From: Novosphingobium sediminicola
GTDB lineage: Bacteria > Pseudomonadota > Alphaproteobacteria > Sphingomonadales > Sphingomonadaceae
Direction of reading: 5' to 3'
Length of the DNA stretch: 64,000 nt
Assembly (NCBI RefSeq): GCF_014196525.1
Contig: NZ_JACIDX010000001.1
Span: 124,001-188,000 of the forward strand
The notes under the pieces are model-generated. The model worked only from the letters and a program-made list of their open reading frames with translations, did no database searches and was not told where the DNA came from. Positions 56,329 to 64,000 of the stretch are shown piece by piece. The number at the start of each line of letters is the position of its first letter. Position 1 is the first letter of the stretch. The position numbers and the translations under genes are program-made.

Positions 56329-57236
56329 AGCAGGCTCACCGTAAAGATCTCGTCAGGCCGCCATGTCAGCCCCAGCGCCATGCGCGCCGCCACCGCCAGC
56401 ACGATGGCCGCCAGCGCAAGACGCAGCTTGACCGGGCTGGCCGTGGTGGCAAAGCGCGCGCCCAATTGCGCCCCCGACACCGACCCGATCAGCAGCAGCC
56501 CTGCCAGCACAATATCCACCGCCCGCGTGGTCAGCGCATGCATCATCGTGGTGGCCATGGTCACGAACAGGATCTGAAACAGGCTGGTGCCCACCACCAC
56601 CTGCGCGCTCATGCCCAGAATATAGAGCATGGCCGGAACCAGTACGAAACCGCCGCCGATCCCCATCAGCATGGTCAGAATGCCGGTAAACATGCCCAGC
56701 AGCAAAGGCGCCAGCGGCGAGATATAAAGCCCCGAACGATAGAACCGCCACCGCCCCGGCAAACGCGCCACCAGCGGATGATGGCGACGTTTGCGCGCAG
56801 GACGCGCGCCGCTGCTCCCTGCGCGCAGGGTCTGAATGCTCTCGCGCGCCATCATCGCGCCGATCCCGCCCAGCATCGAGACATAGAGCAGGTTGATGAC
56901 CGTATCGATCTGGCCCAGCGCCTGAAGCAGGCTGAAAAGCAGCGCGCCCAGACCCGTGCCCAGCACCCCGCCCAGCACCAGCACGACGCCCATGCGGTAA
57001 TCCACCCCCCCGCGCTGATGATGGGCCAACATGCCCGACACGCTGGCGCCCGTCACCTGGCTGGCCGCCGAGGCCGCCGCAACCGTTGGGGGAATGCCAT
57101 AGAAGATCAGCAGCGGCGTGGTCAAAAACCCGCCGCCCACGCCAAATATGCCCGACAACATGCCCGTGAGCAGCCCTAGCCCGACGATAATCAGGCCGTT
57201 GACCGACAGATTGGCAATGGGAAGATAGACATCCAT
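56325..57236 (-). CDS. TauE/SafE-family sulfite/organosulfonate exporter
   Basis: 303 residues, eight or nine hydrophobic segments. The repeated TauE motif appears as 'GMLSGIFGVGGGFLTTPLLI' in the first half and 'GILTMLMGIGGGFVLVPAML' in the second. It is an inner-membrane permease for sulfite, sulfonates or related anions. Its stop overlaps the start of the TIGR02186 gene (ATGA), which fits the usual pair. The start at 57236 is a plain ATG. Confidence 0.9.
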   Translation of the reverse strand: MDVYLPIANLSVNGLIIVGLGLLTGMLSGIFGVGGGFLTTPLLIFYGIPPTVAAASAASQVTGASVSGMLAHHQRGGVDYRMGVVLVLGGVLGTGLGALLFSLLQALGQIDTVINLLYVSMLGGIGAMMARESIQTLRAGSSGARPARKRRHHPLVARLPGRWRFYRSGLYISPLAPLLLGMFTGILTMLMGIGGGFVLVPAMLYILGMSAQVVVGTSLFQILFVTMATTMMHALTTRAVDIVLAGLLLIGSVSGAQLGARFATTASPVKLRLALAAIVLAVAARMALGLTWRPDEIFTVSLL

Positions 57237-57305
57237 AGCAACGCCACGCTAGCGACTGATCGAAGCGCGGGAAAGCCCCGCCCGACCTATACCCCCATTC
57301 CGGCG

Positions 57306-58589
57306 TCAAAAACCTGCGGACAGCGTAAGCGCCGGTCCTGAACTGGGCATGGCATTGCCCCGCACCCGCAGGCGATAATCGATGGCAAGGCGCGCGCCCA
57401 CCCGACCCTGACGCATCCCGAGACGCAGGGTCGGGCCGACATCCAGACGGTTTGCCCCTTCCTGCGCGCCGCCCCAGGCGCCAAGGCCCACGCGCAATTC
57501 CGCCCGCTCGACATGGGCGACCACCTGCTCCACCCGGATCTGGCCATCAATAAAAGGGGTTGAGGCAGCACCGCCCACGTAGCCGGCCTGAACATAAGTC
57601 TCAGCCTCGATCTGTCGCCCCAGTAAAACGGGCGGAATTTCGGTGACCAGACTGACCGCCGGGCGGACGTGGGTGCGGCCCGACTGAAACTGGCTGGCGC
57701 GCATTTCGGCCATGGCGATCACAGGCACTGCGGGAACGGGGCGCAGCGAAAGACCCGCAGCCACCTCGCGCTCACCCGTGCCGTTGAGCGCACCATAGCC
57801 GCGCGTATAGGCGGTCAACTTATGCGCCTCGCCCGGGATCAGGCGATAGCGCAAGACCGCCCCGACCTGGTTTGCACCATAGGTCGGCCCATAGGGAGCG
57901 CTGCCCCCGGCCAGCTCGTGATTGTTGCCCCCCTGACGCATCAGCAGCCAGCCATCGCCCGACCAGCGACTTTCCGCAACGCTTTGCCGACCTCCTGAAA
58001 ACTGCGGGTTCTGGCGGGCGACCACCAGCGCGCGCGCCTCGTCATCATGCGTTACGGCCAGCACGGAGGTCACATTGCCCATGCCGTCGCGCCCCACCTC
58101 AAGCCTGCGGCGGCGCGGCGGCTTGGCCTCCATGCCCACCGGCAAAGGCAGACCGGCGATGGCCGCCAGATAGAGCACCTGTTGCGTCACAGCGGTTCGT
58201 ACCCCCGCCCTGCCCAAACCGGTCAGGGGATCAACCACAGACAGCGGTAAAGGATGGATCGGGGCCATCGGCATCGGCGACAAAGCCGCCGCCGTCGGCA
58301 AAGCCCGATGATGGGCCGCCTCATCATGCCGAGGGGGATCGAGCAAAACAGGCTGGGCCCCCGCGATCAGGGAAGCGCGGCGGACATTTTGCCATTTCCC
58401 CGGCATGATGCGCGGCGGGGCGGCCAATGCATTCCCCGGATCGCCCGGATGAACCGCCATCGACAATTCCTCCCACATCGCCGAGCGCCCGCCCATCCAG
58501 ATCATCAGCACGACCATGAACATCACCAGCGGCTCGCCGCGCTTTCTGGGCCGGCGAAACCGGTCCGGCAAGGCATCAGCCCGCAGCAT
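57306..58589 (-). CDS. NfrA-like outer-membrane/envelope protein, partner of the adjacent glycosyltransferase
   Basis: 427 residues from the ATG at 58589, which overlaps the glycosyltransferase stop (TGATG). Near the N-terminus lies one hydrophobic segment ('LVMFMVVLMIWMGG'). The C-terminal 200 residues have alternating beta-strand character and end in Phe ('ALTLSAGF'); 'TYVQAGYVGGAASTPFIDGQ' resembles the C-terminal barrel of N4 adsorption protein NfrA. A longer frame from 58853 reads into the preceding gene and is rejected. NfrA function is inferred from this resemblance and from the neighbour. Confidence 0.65.
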   Translation of the reverse strand: MLRADALPDRFRRPRKRGEPLVMFMVVLMIWMGGRSAMWEELSMAVHPGDPGNALAAPPRIMPGKWQNVRRASLIAGAQPVLLDPPRHDEAAHHRALPTAAALSPMPMAPIHPLPLSVVDPLTGLGRAGVRTAVTQQVLYLAAIAGLPLPVGMEAKPPRRRRLEVGRDGMGNVTSVLAVTHDDEARALVVARQNPQFSGGRQSVAESRWSGDGWLLMRQGGNNHELAGGSAPYGPTYGANQVGAVLRYRLIPGEAHKLTAYTRGYGALNGTGEREVAAGLSLRPVPAVPVIAMAEMRASQFQSGRTHVRPAVSLVTEIPPVLLGRQIEAETYVQAGYVGGAASTPFIDGQIRVEQVVAHVERAELRVGLGAWGGAQEGANRLDVGPTLRLGMRQGRVGARLAIDYRLRVRGNAMPSSGPALTLSAGF

Positions 58590-60037
58590 CAGACGGCATT
58601 TTCCATCGGGCCGGACGGCGCGCCCGCCGAAGCCGTCAACGCGGGGTGCACCACATGCTCGGTCTTGTCCCAGACCAGGCGCGCGCCGCCAAGGCTGCGG
58701 CAATAGGCCCAAAGCGCCCGACGTGCCGCCAGAATCATCACCACATTGGCCACCGGCAGACGCAACGGCGCCAGCAGCCCCTCGCGCCAGCCATATTCGC
58801 GTCCGGTGAACAAGGCGCGCATGAAGGAGCGCCAGATCAGGCCCAGCACGCACAAATTGACGCCATAGCGCAGATAGACGGGCGGTTGGGCCAATTGCGG
58901 CATATCATCGCCCAGCCAGAGCCGCGCCACACTCAACAGGCCTTCGACCACCAGCAGAACATAGGCGGCAAACAGCACCAGCGCGATGAGCGGGCCCCGC
59001 CGGTCGCGAATCGACATCCAGATATCAACCAGCTGCCCGTTCCACCCCAGACGGTCCCAGCCCTGAAGACAGATCCCATGCATCCAGCGGGTCTTTTGCC
59101 GGACGGAAGTGGGCACCGTATTGGGGAAATAGGAGCGCGTGCCGATCAGATTGCCATCGGCATCGCGGCAACGCAGAAAGCAGCCCCGCCCGCCAAGGCG
59201 CGGGATCAGCATCCCCAGTTCATAATCCTCGGTCAGGCAATCGGCGGCGAAGGGACCATCGGCCGCCTCCATCATGCGCACTTCGCCGATCAGTTCGAGC
59301 ATGTCTCGCGAGAAGCCGCAACTGACCCCGGCCGCAGGCAATCCGGCGCCCAGCGCATCACGCACCACCATGGCACGCGCATGAGCCTCGGCAAATTCAT
59401 CGCAATAATGGCCCGCCACCCAATGGGGCCCTTCGGGAATTTCGGGGCGGACCGGCAATTGCACAAATTCCACATCCGAGAGCGCCCGATCGATCAGCAT
59501 CAGTTCAAGCGGATGGACCATATCCTCGCTGTCATGCAGCACGATGCCCTTGAAGCGCTGCCCCAGCCTTTGCTCATCCGCGCACATCGCCTTGTAAATG
59601 CGGTTCAGGCAGTCGGCCTTGGTGGTGGGGCCGAATTTGTCATGGATGACGATGCGCAGGCGTGGATCGCTGCCGCCGATGGCGGTTATTGCCGCCACCG
59701 TCGCCGGATCGTTGCAATAGCATCCAATATAAAGAATATATTCGCCTTCTTTCCAGTTGCGCAGCATATTGGCAACCGTGACACCAATGACATCAGCCTC
59801 GTGCCAGCAGGCGACAAACACGGCAATGCGCCCGCCAAGACGGCCTTGCGATACATCGCGCGAGAGATGTGGTATACAAAAACCCGGTCTGAGGCGCAGG
59901 CAGAACCAGATGGCATCAACCACCAATTCATCGACCATACCGATCACAAACCAGAAGAGCGCAAAGAGCAGCAATTCCCGCTCGATCAACAGCAGCCACT
60001 CAACTAAGGTCCAGCCACCCGACGCGGCAAAGGACAT
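58589..60037 (-). CDS. NfrB-like processive family 2 glycosyltransferase
   Basis: 482 residues from the ATG at 60037. Two N-terminal membrane segments ('EWLLLIERELLLFALFWFVI') are followed by a GT2 domain with DxD-type 'VLHDSEDMVHPLEL', 'LTEDYELGMLIPR' (TED base) and 'QKTRWMHGICLQGWD' (QxxRW), then more membrane segments. This is the BcsA/NfrB pattern for a membrane polysaccharide synthase. It lacks the MshEN-like C-terminal domain of E. coli NfrB (745 residues). It ends one base into the NfrA-like gene. Confidence 0.82.
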   Translation of the reverse strand: MSFAASGGWTLVEWLLLIERELLLFALFWFVIGMVDELVVDAIWFCLRLRPGFCIPHLSRDVSQGRLGGRIAVFVACWHEADVIGVTVANMLRNWKEGEYILYIGCYCNDPATVAAITAIGGSDPRLRIVIHDKFGPTTKADCLNRIYKAMCADEQRLGQRFKGIVLHDSEDMVHPLELMLIDRALSDVEFVQLPVRPEIPEGPHWVAGHYCDEFAEAHARAMVVRDALGAGLPAAGVSCGFSRDMLELIGEVRMMEAADGPFAADCLTEDYELGMLIPRLGGRGCFLRCRDADGNLIGTRSYFPNTVPTSVRQKTRWMHGICLQGWDRLGWNGQLVDIWMSIRDRRGPLIALVLFAAYVLLVVEGLLSVARLWLGDDMPQLAQPPVYLRYGVNLCVLGLIWRSFMRALFTGREYGWREGLLAPLRLPVANVVMILAARRALWAYCRSLGGARLVWDKTEHVVHPALTASAGAPSGPMENAV

Positions 60038-60125
60038 CAACGAGACCCCCCTGTTGGCTCTTACGGTTACACGAGTAGTAAGAATCACTTATTGAAGCAA
60101 TGCCAATTCTCGACACGAGGGGCAA

Positions 60126-61310
60126 GTGACGCTATTTTTCATTAAAACACGCAGTTTTGTCCAAATCTTTGCGCGCAATCAGGAAGTTCTCTCCGGGCTT
60201 TTACTCGCACTCTCGGCCTTGGTCGCCATTGTGATAAGTAATTCGCCGCTGTCCTCAGCATGGGCAGAAATGCTTGATAGCCCGCTATTCGGCCCGGACA
60301 TGTCCCATCTCGCATCTTTGCGCGATCTGATAGGCAATGGGGTAATGGTGGCGTTCTTCTTCACCGTGGGGCTGGAGGTGAAACGCGAGGTGCTGATCGG
60401 CAATCTGGCCGATGCGCGACAAAGGCGGTTGCCGGTGCTGGCGGCGCTGGCGGGCATGGCGGTGCCTGCAGCGATCTATCTGATCGTGGCGCGCCACCGC
60501 CCAGACCTGCAACGCGGATGGGCAATTCCCTCGGCCACCGACATTGCCTTTGCGATGGGGGTGATCGCGCTGCTGGGCCGATGCGTGCCACGGTCCTTGC
60601 GGCTGTTCCTGCTGACCGTAGCGGTGGTGGATGACATAGGCGCCGTGATCGTGATCGCGCTGGGCTATACCGCGCATGTCGATACGGCATGGCTGGGTGC
60701 GGGCGCGGGCGTGCTGGGCGTCGGCATCGCGCTCAATCGAATGGGGTGCAACCGGGTCTGGCCCTATGGCCTGATGGCAGTGGCGCTGTGGTGGTGCGTT
60801 CTGCATTCAGGGGTTCATGCCACCGTGGCCGGGGTGCTGGCCGCGCTGACGGTGCCCATCGCGCTGAACGAGCGCCATGACAGCCCCCTGCTCCGCCTCG
60901 AACATGCACTGACGCCATGGAGCGGGCTGGTCATCGTGCCGCTGTTCGGGCTGGTCAATGCTGGGGTTTGGCTGGGCGGCGGGGCGGCCGACATGACGCT
61001 GCCGCTGGCGATCGGCGCGGGGCTGGTGCTGGGCAAGCCGATTGGCGTGTTGGGGGCGATGTGGCTGGCCGAGGCCTCAGGCTTTGCCCGCAGACCCGAA
61101 GGAGTGAGCTGGCTTCAGGCGCTGGGCGCGGGGCAATTGGCGGGCATCGGCTTTACCATGAGCATGTTTATCAGCACTCTGGCCTTTGCGCCCGATCCGG
61201 CGCGGGAAAATGCGATAAGGATGGGCATTCTGGCCGGATCGCTGATCTCGGGCGCCATCGGCGCGATGCTGCTGCGGCTGGGCCATAACAAGTTGGGCCG
61301 GAGCGGCTGA
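60126..61310 (+). CDS. nhaA: Na+/H+ antiporter NhaA
   Basis: 394 residues with 11-12 membrane helices, GTG start with AGGGG just upstream. The functional Asp pair is in 'LTVAVVDDIGAVIVIALGYT', a further conserved Asp in 'SATDIAFAMGVIALLG', and 'FFFTVGLEVKREVLIGNL' is the helix-II signature. It exchanges sodium for protons for pH and salt control. It is divergent from the NfrB-like gene and convergent with gloA. Length is normal. Confidence 0.95.
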   Translation: MTLFFIKTRSFVQIFARNQEVLSGLLLALSALVAIVISNSPLSSAWAEMLDSPLFGPDMSHLASLRDLIGNGVMVAFFFTVGLEVKREVLIGNLADARQRRLPVLAALAGMAVPAAIYLIVARHRPDLQRGWAIPSATDIAFAMGVIALLGRCVPRSLRLFLLTVAVVDDIGAVIVIALGYTAHVDTAWLGAGAGVLGVGIALNRMGCNRVWPYGLMAVALWWCVLHSGVHATVAGVLAALTVPIALNERHDSPLLRLEHALTPWSGLVIVPLFGLVNAGVWLGGGAADMTLPLAIGAGLVLGKPIGVLGAMWLAEASGFARRPEGVSWLQALGAGQLAGIGFTMSMFISTLAFAPDPARENAIRMGILAGSLISGAIGAMLLRLGHNKLGRSG

Positions 61311-61329
61311 AACGCCCCGGCTCGCGCTT

Positions 61330-61758
61330 TTACCAACTGCCGATGTTGGGCATGGACGCCCAAGGCTCGGCAGGCTCCAGACGGCCATTTTGCAGCAATT
61401 CGATGCTGATGCCATCGGGCGTTTTAACAAAGGCCATGTGGCCATCGCGCGGCGGACGGTTGATCGTCACGCCCGCATCGGCCAGCGTCTGACAGGTGGC
61501 GTAAATATCCTCGACCTGAAACGCCAGATGGCCGAAATTGCGCCCACCGGTATAGGTCTCGGCGCTGCCATCCTCGGCGGGCCAGTTATAGGTCAGCTCG
61601 ACCTCGTAATCCTGACCGGGACAGGCCAGATAGATCAGCGTGAATCGGCCCTTCTCGCTGGAAAAGCGGCGTGTTTCGCTTAGGCCCAGCAGGCCGAACA
61701 GGGCGATGGTCGCGTCCGGATCGGTCACGCGGATCATCGTATGCAAAAATTTCGTCAC
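61330..61758 (-). CDS. gloA: Lactoylglutathione lyase (glyoxalase I)
   Basis: 142 residues. Metal ligands fit glyoxalase I: His in 'MTKFLHTMIRVTDPD', Glu in 'YEVELTYNWPAED', His in 'FGHLAFQVEDIY', and Glu in 'DGISIELLQNGRL'. The enzyme converts the methylglyoxal-glutathione hemithioacetal into S-lactoylglutathione. It is convergent with nhaA and has a normal ATG start at 61758. Confidence 0.92.
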   Translation of the reverse strand: MTKFLHTMIRVTDPDATIALFGLLGLSETRRFSSEKGRFTLIYLACPGQDYEVELTYNWPAEDGSAETYTGGRNFGHLAFQVEDIYATCQTLADAGVTINRPPRDGHMAFVKTPDGISIELLQNGRLEPAEPWASMPNIGSW

Positions 61759-61999
61759 TTATCAAAACTCCACTCATCGCCGGTCATGCCGTCTCAATTG
61801 ACGTTATCGCATGATATGCATGACATAGCGCCCCGCCACCGGGGAATTGGGGCACGCATCACCATGGCCGCGACACGACGGCGTGAGCAAGACGGAAATT
61901 CCGATCACGTCCATTTCTCTGGAGTGGCCCCTTGAACTTGACCATATTCTGTGCCCCCCTTAAGGCCAGACGGTTCACGGAATTGGGGCAGATGAAACT
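61759..61999. other. 241-nt gap between gloA and the metallophosphatase gene
   Basis: The two genes are divergent. GGAATTGGGGCA occurs twice, at 61843-61854 and 61979-61990, and a CCCC/GGGG hairpin lies near 61830-61844. TTGAAC and TTGACC boxes occur at 61931-61942 without a clear -10. No coding sequence was recognised. Confidence 0.5.
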
Positions 62000-62809
62000 A
62001 TGCTAGGAGCGTTGCGCAAGTTGTTCGCAGGCACCGCCTCGGCCAGCGCGCCGCGCATTCCCGATGGCGAAAGGGTTTTTGCCATTGGCGACATCCATGG
62101 ACGCCTCGATCTGTTCGAGGCGCTGATGAGCGCCATCGAGGCCGAGGACCAGAAACGCGGCCCGGCCCGCACCACGGTCATCCTGCTGGGTGATCTGATC
62201 GATCGCGGCCCGGCCAGTCTGGGTGTGCTGGCGCTGGCCCGGCAATGGCAACAGGAACGCCGCGCGGCGGGTCAAGCGATGCATATCCTGATGGGCAACC
62301 ACGAGGAGATGATGCTCGAATCGCTCGAGCGGGTCGAGGTGCTGCGCCATTTCGTCCAGCATGGCGGGCGCGAAACGCTGCTCAGCTTCGGGATCGACGA
62401 AAAGACCTATGCAGCCGCTTCGTGGGAAGAGCTGCAGATCCTGATGCAGCAGGCTGTTGCGCAGGAATGGATTGATTTCATTGGCACCTTTGAGGCCAGC
62501 CTGCGTCTTGGCGATTACGCCTTTGTCCATGCCGGCATCCGCCCCGGCGTTGCCCTTGATGCCCAGACGCCCGCCGATCTGCGCTGGATTCGCGAGCCCT
62601 TCCTGTCGAGCGAGCAGGTCCATGGCAGCACGATTGTCCATGGCCACACAATCACCGAAGCGCCCGAAATCCGCCATAACCGGATCGGCATCGACACAGG
62701 CGCCTATCAATCGGGCCGCCTGACCGCGCTGGTGCTGGAAGGCGAGGAGAAAGTACTGCTTTCCACCATGGTTAACGAAGACAAAATCAGCATTTGTCTC
62801 GAAAAATGA
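62000..62809 (+). CDS. Calcineurin-like serine/threonine protein phosphatase (PP1/PrpA-like)
   Basis: 269 residues. Metal-site motifs are in order: 'VFAIGDIHGRLDLFEALM' (GDIHG), 'VILLGDLIDRGPASLG' (GDxxDRG), 'HILMGNHEEMMLESL' (GNHE), 'YAFVHAGIRPG' and 'VHGHTITEAPEI'. This matches the small bacterial PPP family (lambda phosphatase, PrpA/PrpE) or ApaH-like enzymes. The next gene, 44 bases downstream, is a UDP-glucose dehydrogenase, so phosphatase and polysaccharide precursor genes may be linked. Substrate not visible. Confidence 0.9.
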   Translation: MLGALRKLFAGTASASAPRIPDGERVFAIGDIHGRLDLFEALMSAIEAEDQKRGPARTTVILLGDLIDRGPASLGVLALARQWQQERRAAGQAMHILMGNHEEMMLESLERVEVLRHFVQHGGRETLLSFGIDEKTYAAASWEELQILMQQAVAQEWIDFIGTFEASLRLGDYAFVHAGIRPGVALDAQTPADLRWIREPFLSSEQVHGSTIVHGHTITEAPEIRHNRIGIDTGAYQSGRLTALVLEGEEKVLLSTMVNEDKISICLEK

Positions 62810-62853
62810 ACGAATTCCGGCGAGTCTGCAAAGCGCCAAAGGAGTAGATTTAT

Positions 62854-64000
62854 ATGAAGATAGCAATGGTTGGCTCGGGCTATGTTGGTCTTGTGTCAGG
62901 CGCGTGCTTTGCCGATTTTGGTCACGATGTGGTTTGCATCGACAAGGATCCGAGCAAGATCGAGCGGCTGAACAACAACATCATGCCGATTTACGAGCCG
63001 GGTCTTGCCGAACTGGTGTCGGGCAATGTGAAGGCGGGTCGGCTGTCGTTCACGACGAACCTGGCCGAGGGGATCGAGGGCGCGCAGGCGATCTTCATCG
63101 CGGTGGGCACGCCCAGCCGTCGCGGCGATGGCCATGCGGATCTGTCCTATGTCTATGCGGTGGCACAGGAAGTGGGCGAGAATCTGAAGACGCCCGCCGT
63201 GATCGTGACCAAGTCGACCGTGCCGGTGGGCACCGGCGACGAGGTCGAGCGCATCATCGCCGAGACGGGCACCAAGGTGCAGTTCGGCGTGGCCTCGAAC
63301 CCGGAATTCCTGCGCGAGGGCGCGGCCATCGGCGATTTCAAGCGCCCCGACCGCATCGTCGTGGGGGTCGAGGACGAATGGGCCAAAGGCGTGATGAACG
63401 AGGTCTATCGCCCGCTGTTCATCAACAAGGCGCCGATCCTGTTCACCAGCCGCCGGTCCTCCGAAATGATCAAATATGCCGCCAATGCGTTTCTGGCGGT
63501 CAAGATCACCTTCATCAACGAGATCGCGGACCTGTGCGAAAAGGTGGGCGGCAATGTGCAGGATGTCGCGCGCGGCATCGGCATGGACAACCGCATCGGT
63601 TCGAAATTCCTCCACGCCGGGCCGGGTTACGGCGGCTCGTGCTTCCCCAAGGACACGCTGGCGCTGCTCAAAACCGCCGAGGATTATGACAGCCCGACCC
63701 GCATCGTCGAGGCCGTGGTCAAGGTCAATGACAGCCGCAAGCGCGCGATGGGCCGCAAGGTAGTCGATGCGCTGGGCGGGCCGACCGAAGCGCGCGGCAA
63801 GACCGCAGCGCTGCTGGGCCTGACGTTCAAGCCCAACACCGACGACATGCGCGATGCGCCCTCGATCGCGATTGCCCAGACGCTGATGGACGCGGGCGTG
63901 CATGTGGTGGCCTATGACCCCGAAGGGATGGAGGCCGCAGCGCCCCTGATGCCCGAGGTCAAGATGGTGGGCGGCGCCTTTGAGGCGGTGACCGGGGCCG
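62854..64000 (+). CDS. ugd: UDP-glucose 6-dehydrogenase, 3' end cut by window edge
   Basis: 382 codons visible, from the ATG at 62854 with AAAGGAG upstream. Rossmann motif 'MKIAMVGSGYVGLVSGACFA', central 'STVPVGTGDEVERI', and the catalytic Cys in 'GPGYGGSCFPKDTLAL' are present, with the second UDP-binding half beginning 'KTAALLGLTFKPNTDDMRDA'. It oxidises UDP-glucose to UDP-glucuronate for capsule or sphingan-type exopolysaccharide. The family is about 435 residues, so roughly 50 residues lie past the edge. Confidence 0.95.
   Translation, partial: MKIAMVGSGYVGLVSGACFADFGHDVVCIDKDPSKIERLNNNIMPIYEPGLAELVSGNVKAGRLSFTTNLAEGIEGAQAIFIAVGTPSRRGDGHADLSYVYAVAQEVGENLKTPAVIVTKSTVPVGTGDEVERIIAETGTKVQFGVASNPEFLREGAAIGDFKRPDRIVVGVEDEWAKGVMNEVYRPLFINKAPILFTSRRSSEMIKYAANAFLAVKITFINEIADLCEKVGGNVQDVARGIGMDNRIGSKFLHAGPGYGGSCFPKDTLALLKTAEDYDSPTRIVEAVVKVNDSRKRAMGRKVVDALGGPTEARGKTAALLGLTFKPNTDDMRDAPSIAIAQTLMDAGVHVVAYDPEGMEAAAPLMPEVKMVGGAFEAVTGA

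Noticed and set aside
58590..58853. A 5' extension of the NfrA-like gene into the glycosyltransferase gene
   Set aside because: The extension reads the 3' end of the glycosyltransferase in another frame; the TGATG overlap at 58587-58591 gives a natural start.
61921..61975. A possible IS end (TGGCC...GGCCA) before the metallophosphatase gene
   Set aside because: Only five matching terminal bases and no transposase remnant or target duplication were seen.

Overview
The window looks like chromosomal DNA from a sphingomonad alphaproteobacterium, most likely Novosphingobium or a close relative. It is GC-rich and tightly packed. Diagnostic genes are the protocatechuate (PCA) 4,5-cleavage set (ligJ, ligA, ligB, ligC, ligK, ligU, ligI, ligR), a tetrahydrofolate-dependent aromatic O-demethylase (DesA/LigM type), and alphaproteobacterial core genes (MucR, Fur, NfuA, ATP12-type chaperone, GatCAB). 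I saw no tRNA, rRNA, CRISPR array, prophage or intact insertion sequence.

Layout. 1-4.1 kb: a truncated M16 peptidase, then nfuA-tsaB-rimI-mucR-fur. 4.2-14.9 kb: the PCA meta-cleavage regulon, with a minus arm (ligR, a DUF1932-type NAD-binding protein, ligJ, ligA, ligB, ligC, an aldo/keto reductase) divergent from a plus arm (ligK, ligU, ligI), followed by a LysR gene. 15-19.4 kb: a tripartite drug/aromatic exporter (NodT-type outer-membrane lipoprotein, EmrA, EmrB). 19.4-22 kb: a 3-oxoacid CoA-transferase (scoA, scoB) divergent from its own LysR gene. 22-26.6 kb: a one-carbon module (folB-like, purU, metF) divergent from an alpha/beta-hydrolase plus the O-demethylase. 26.6-40.8 kb: mtnP, a GST, clpB, an M28 peptidase, a porin-like protein, an M16 peptidase, gatCAB and an FKBP isomerase. 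41-55.5 kb: rpsU, a pseudouridine synthase, a PaiB-like/HAD/small membrane protein/ATP12 operon, an Mla-type lipid transport operon, valS, queE, a MATE exporter and a HerA-like ATPase. 55.6-64 kb: a TIGR02186/TauE pair, an NfrA/NfrB-like glycan module, nhaA, gloA, a metallophosphatase and a truncated UDP-glucose dehydrogenase gene.

How it fits together. Methoxylated lignin aromatics would be demethylated by the DesA/LigM enzyme, giving 5-methyl-THF. MetF and PurU can return that carbon to formate and free THF. The catechol products enter LigAB, then LigC, LigI, LigU, LigJ and LigK, ending in pyruvate and oxaloacetate. LigR sits between the two arms and probably controls both. The MFS exporter and the extra LysR genes may handle aromatic stress.

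The most unusual feature is a family of about 190-250 bp intergenic palindromic elements: five long copies and one fragment, at 5.2, 11.7, 20.9, 22.0, 36.5 and 45.0 kb. They share a terminal GCCTCCGGCGGG inverted repeat, a subterminal hairpin whose stem sequence changes while pairing is kept, and in most copies a central GCCTGCGGCGC hairpin. Two copies lie inside the PCA operons, one forms a strong bidirectional terminator, one gives a LysR gene its Shine-Dalgarno sequence, and one fragment encodes the last codons and stop of the folB-like gene.
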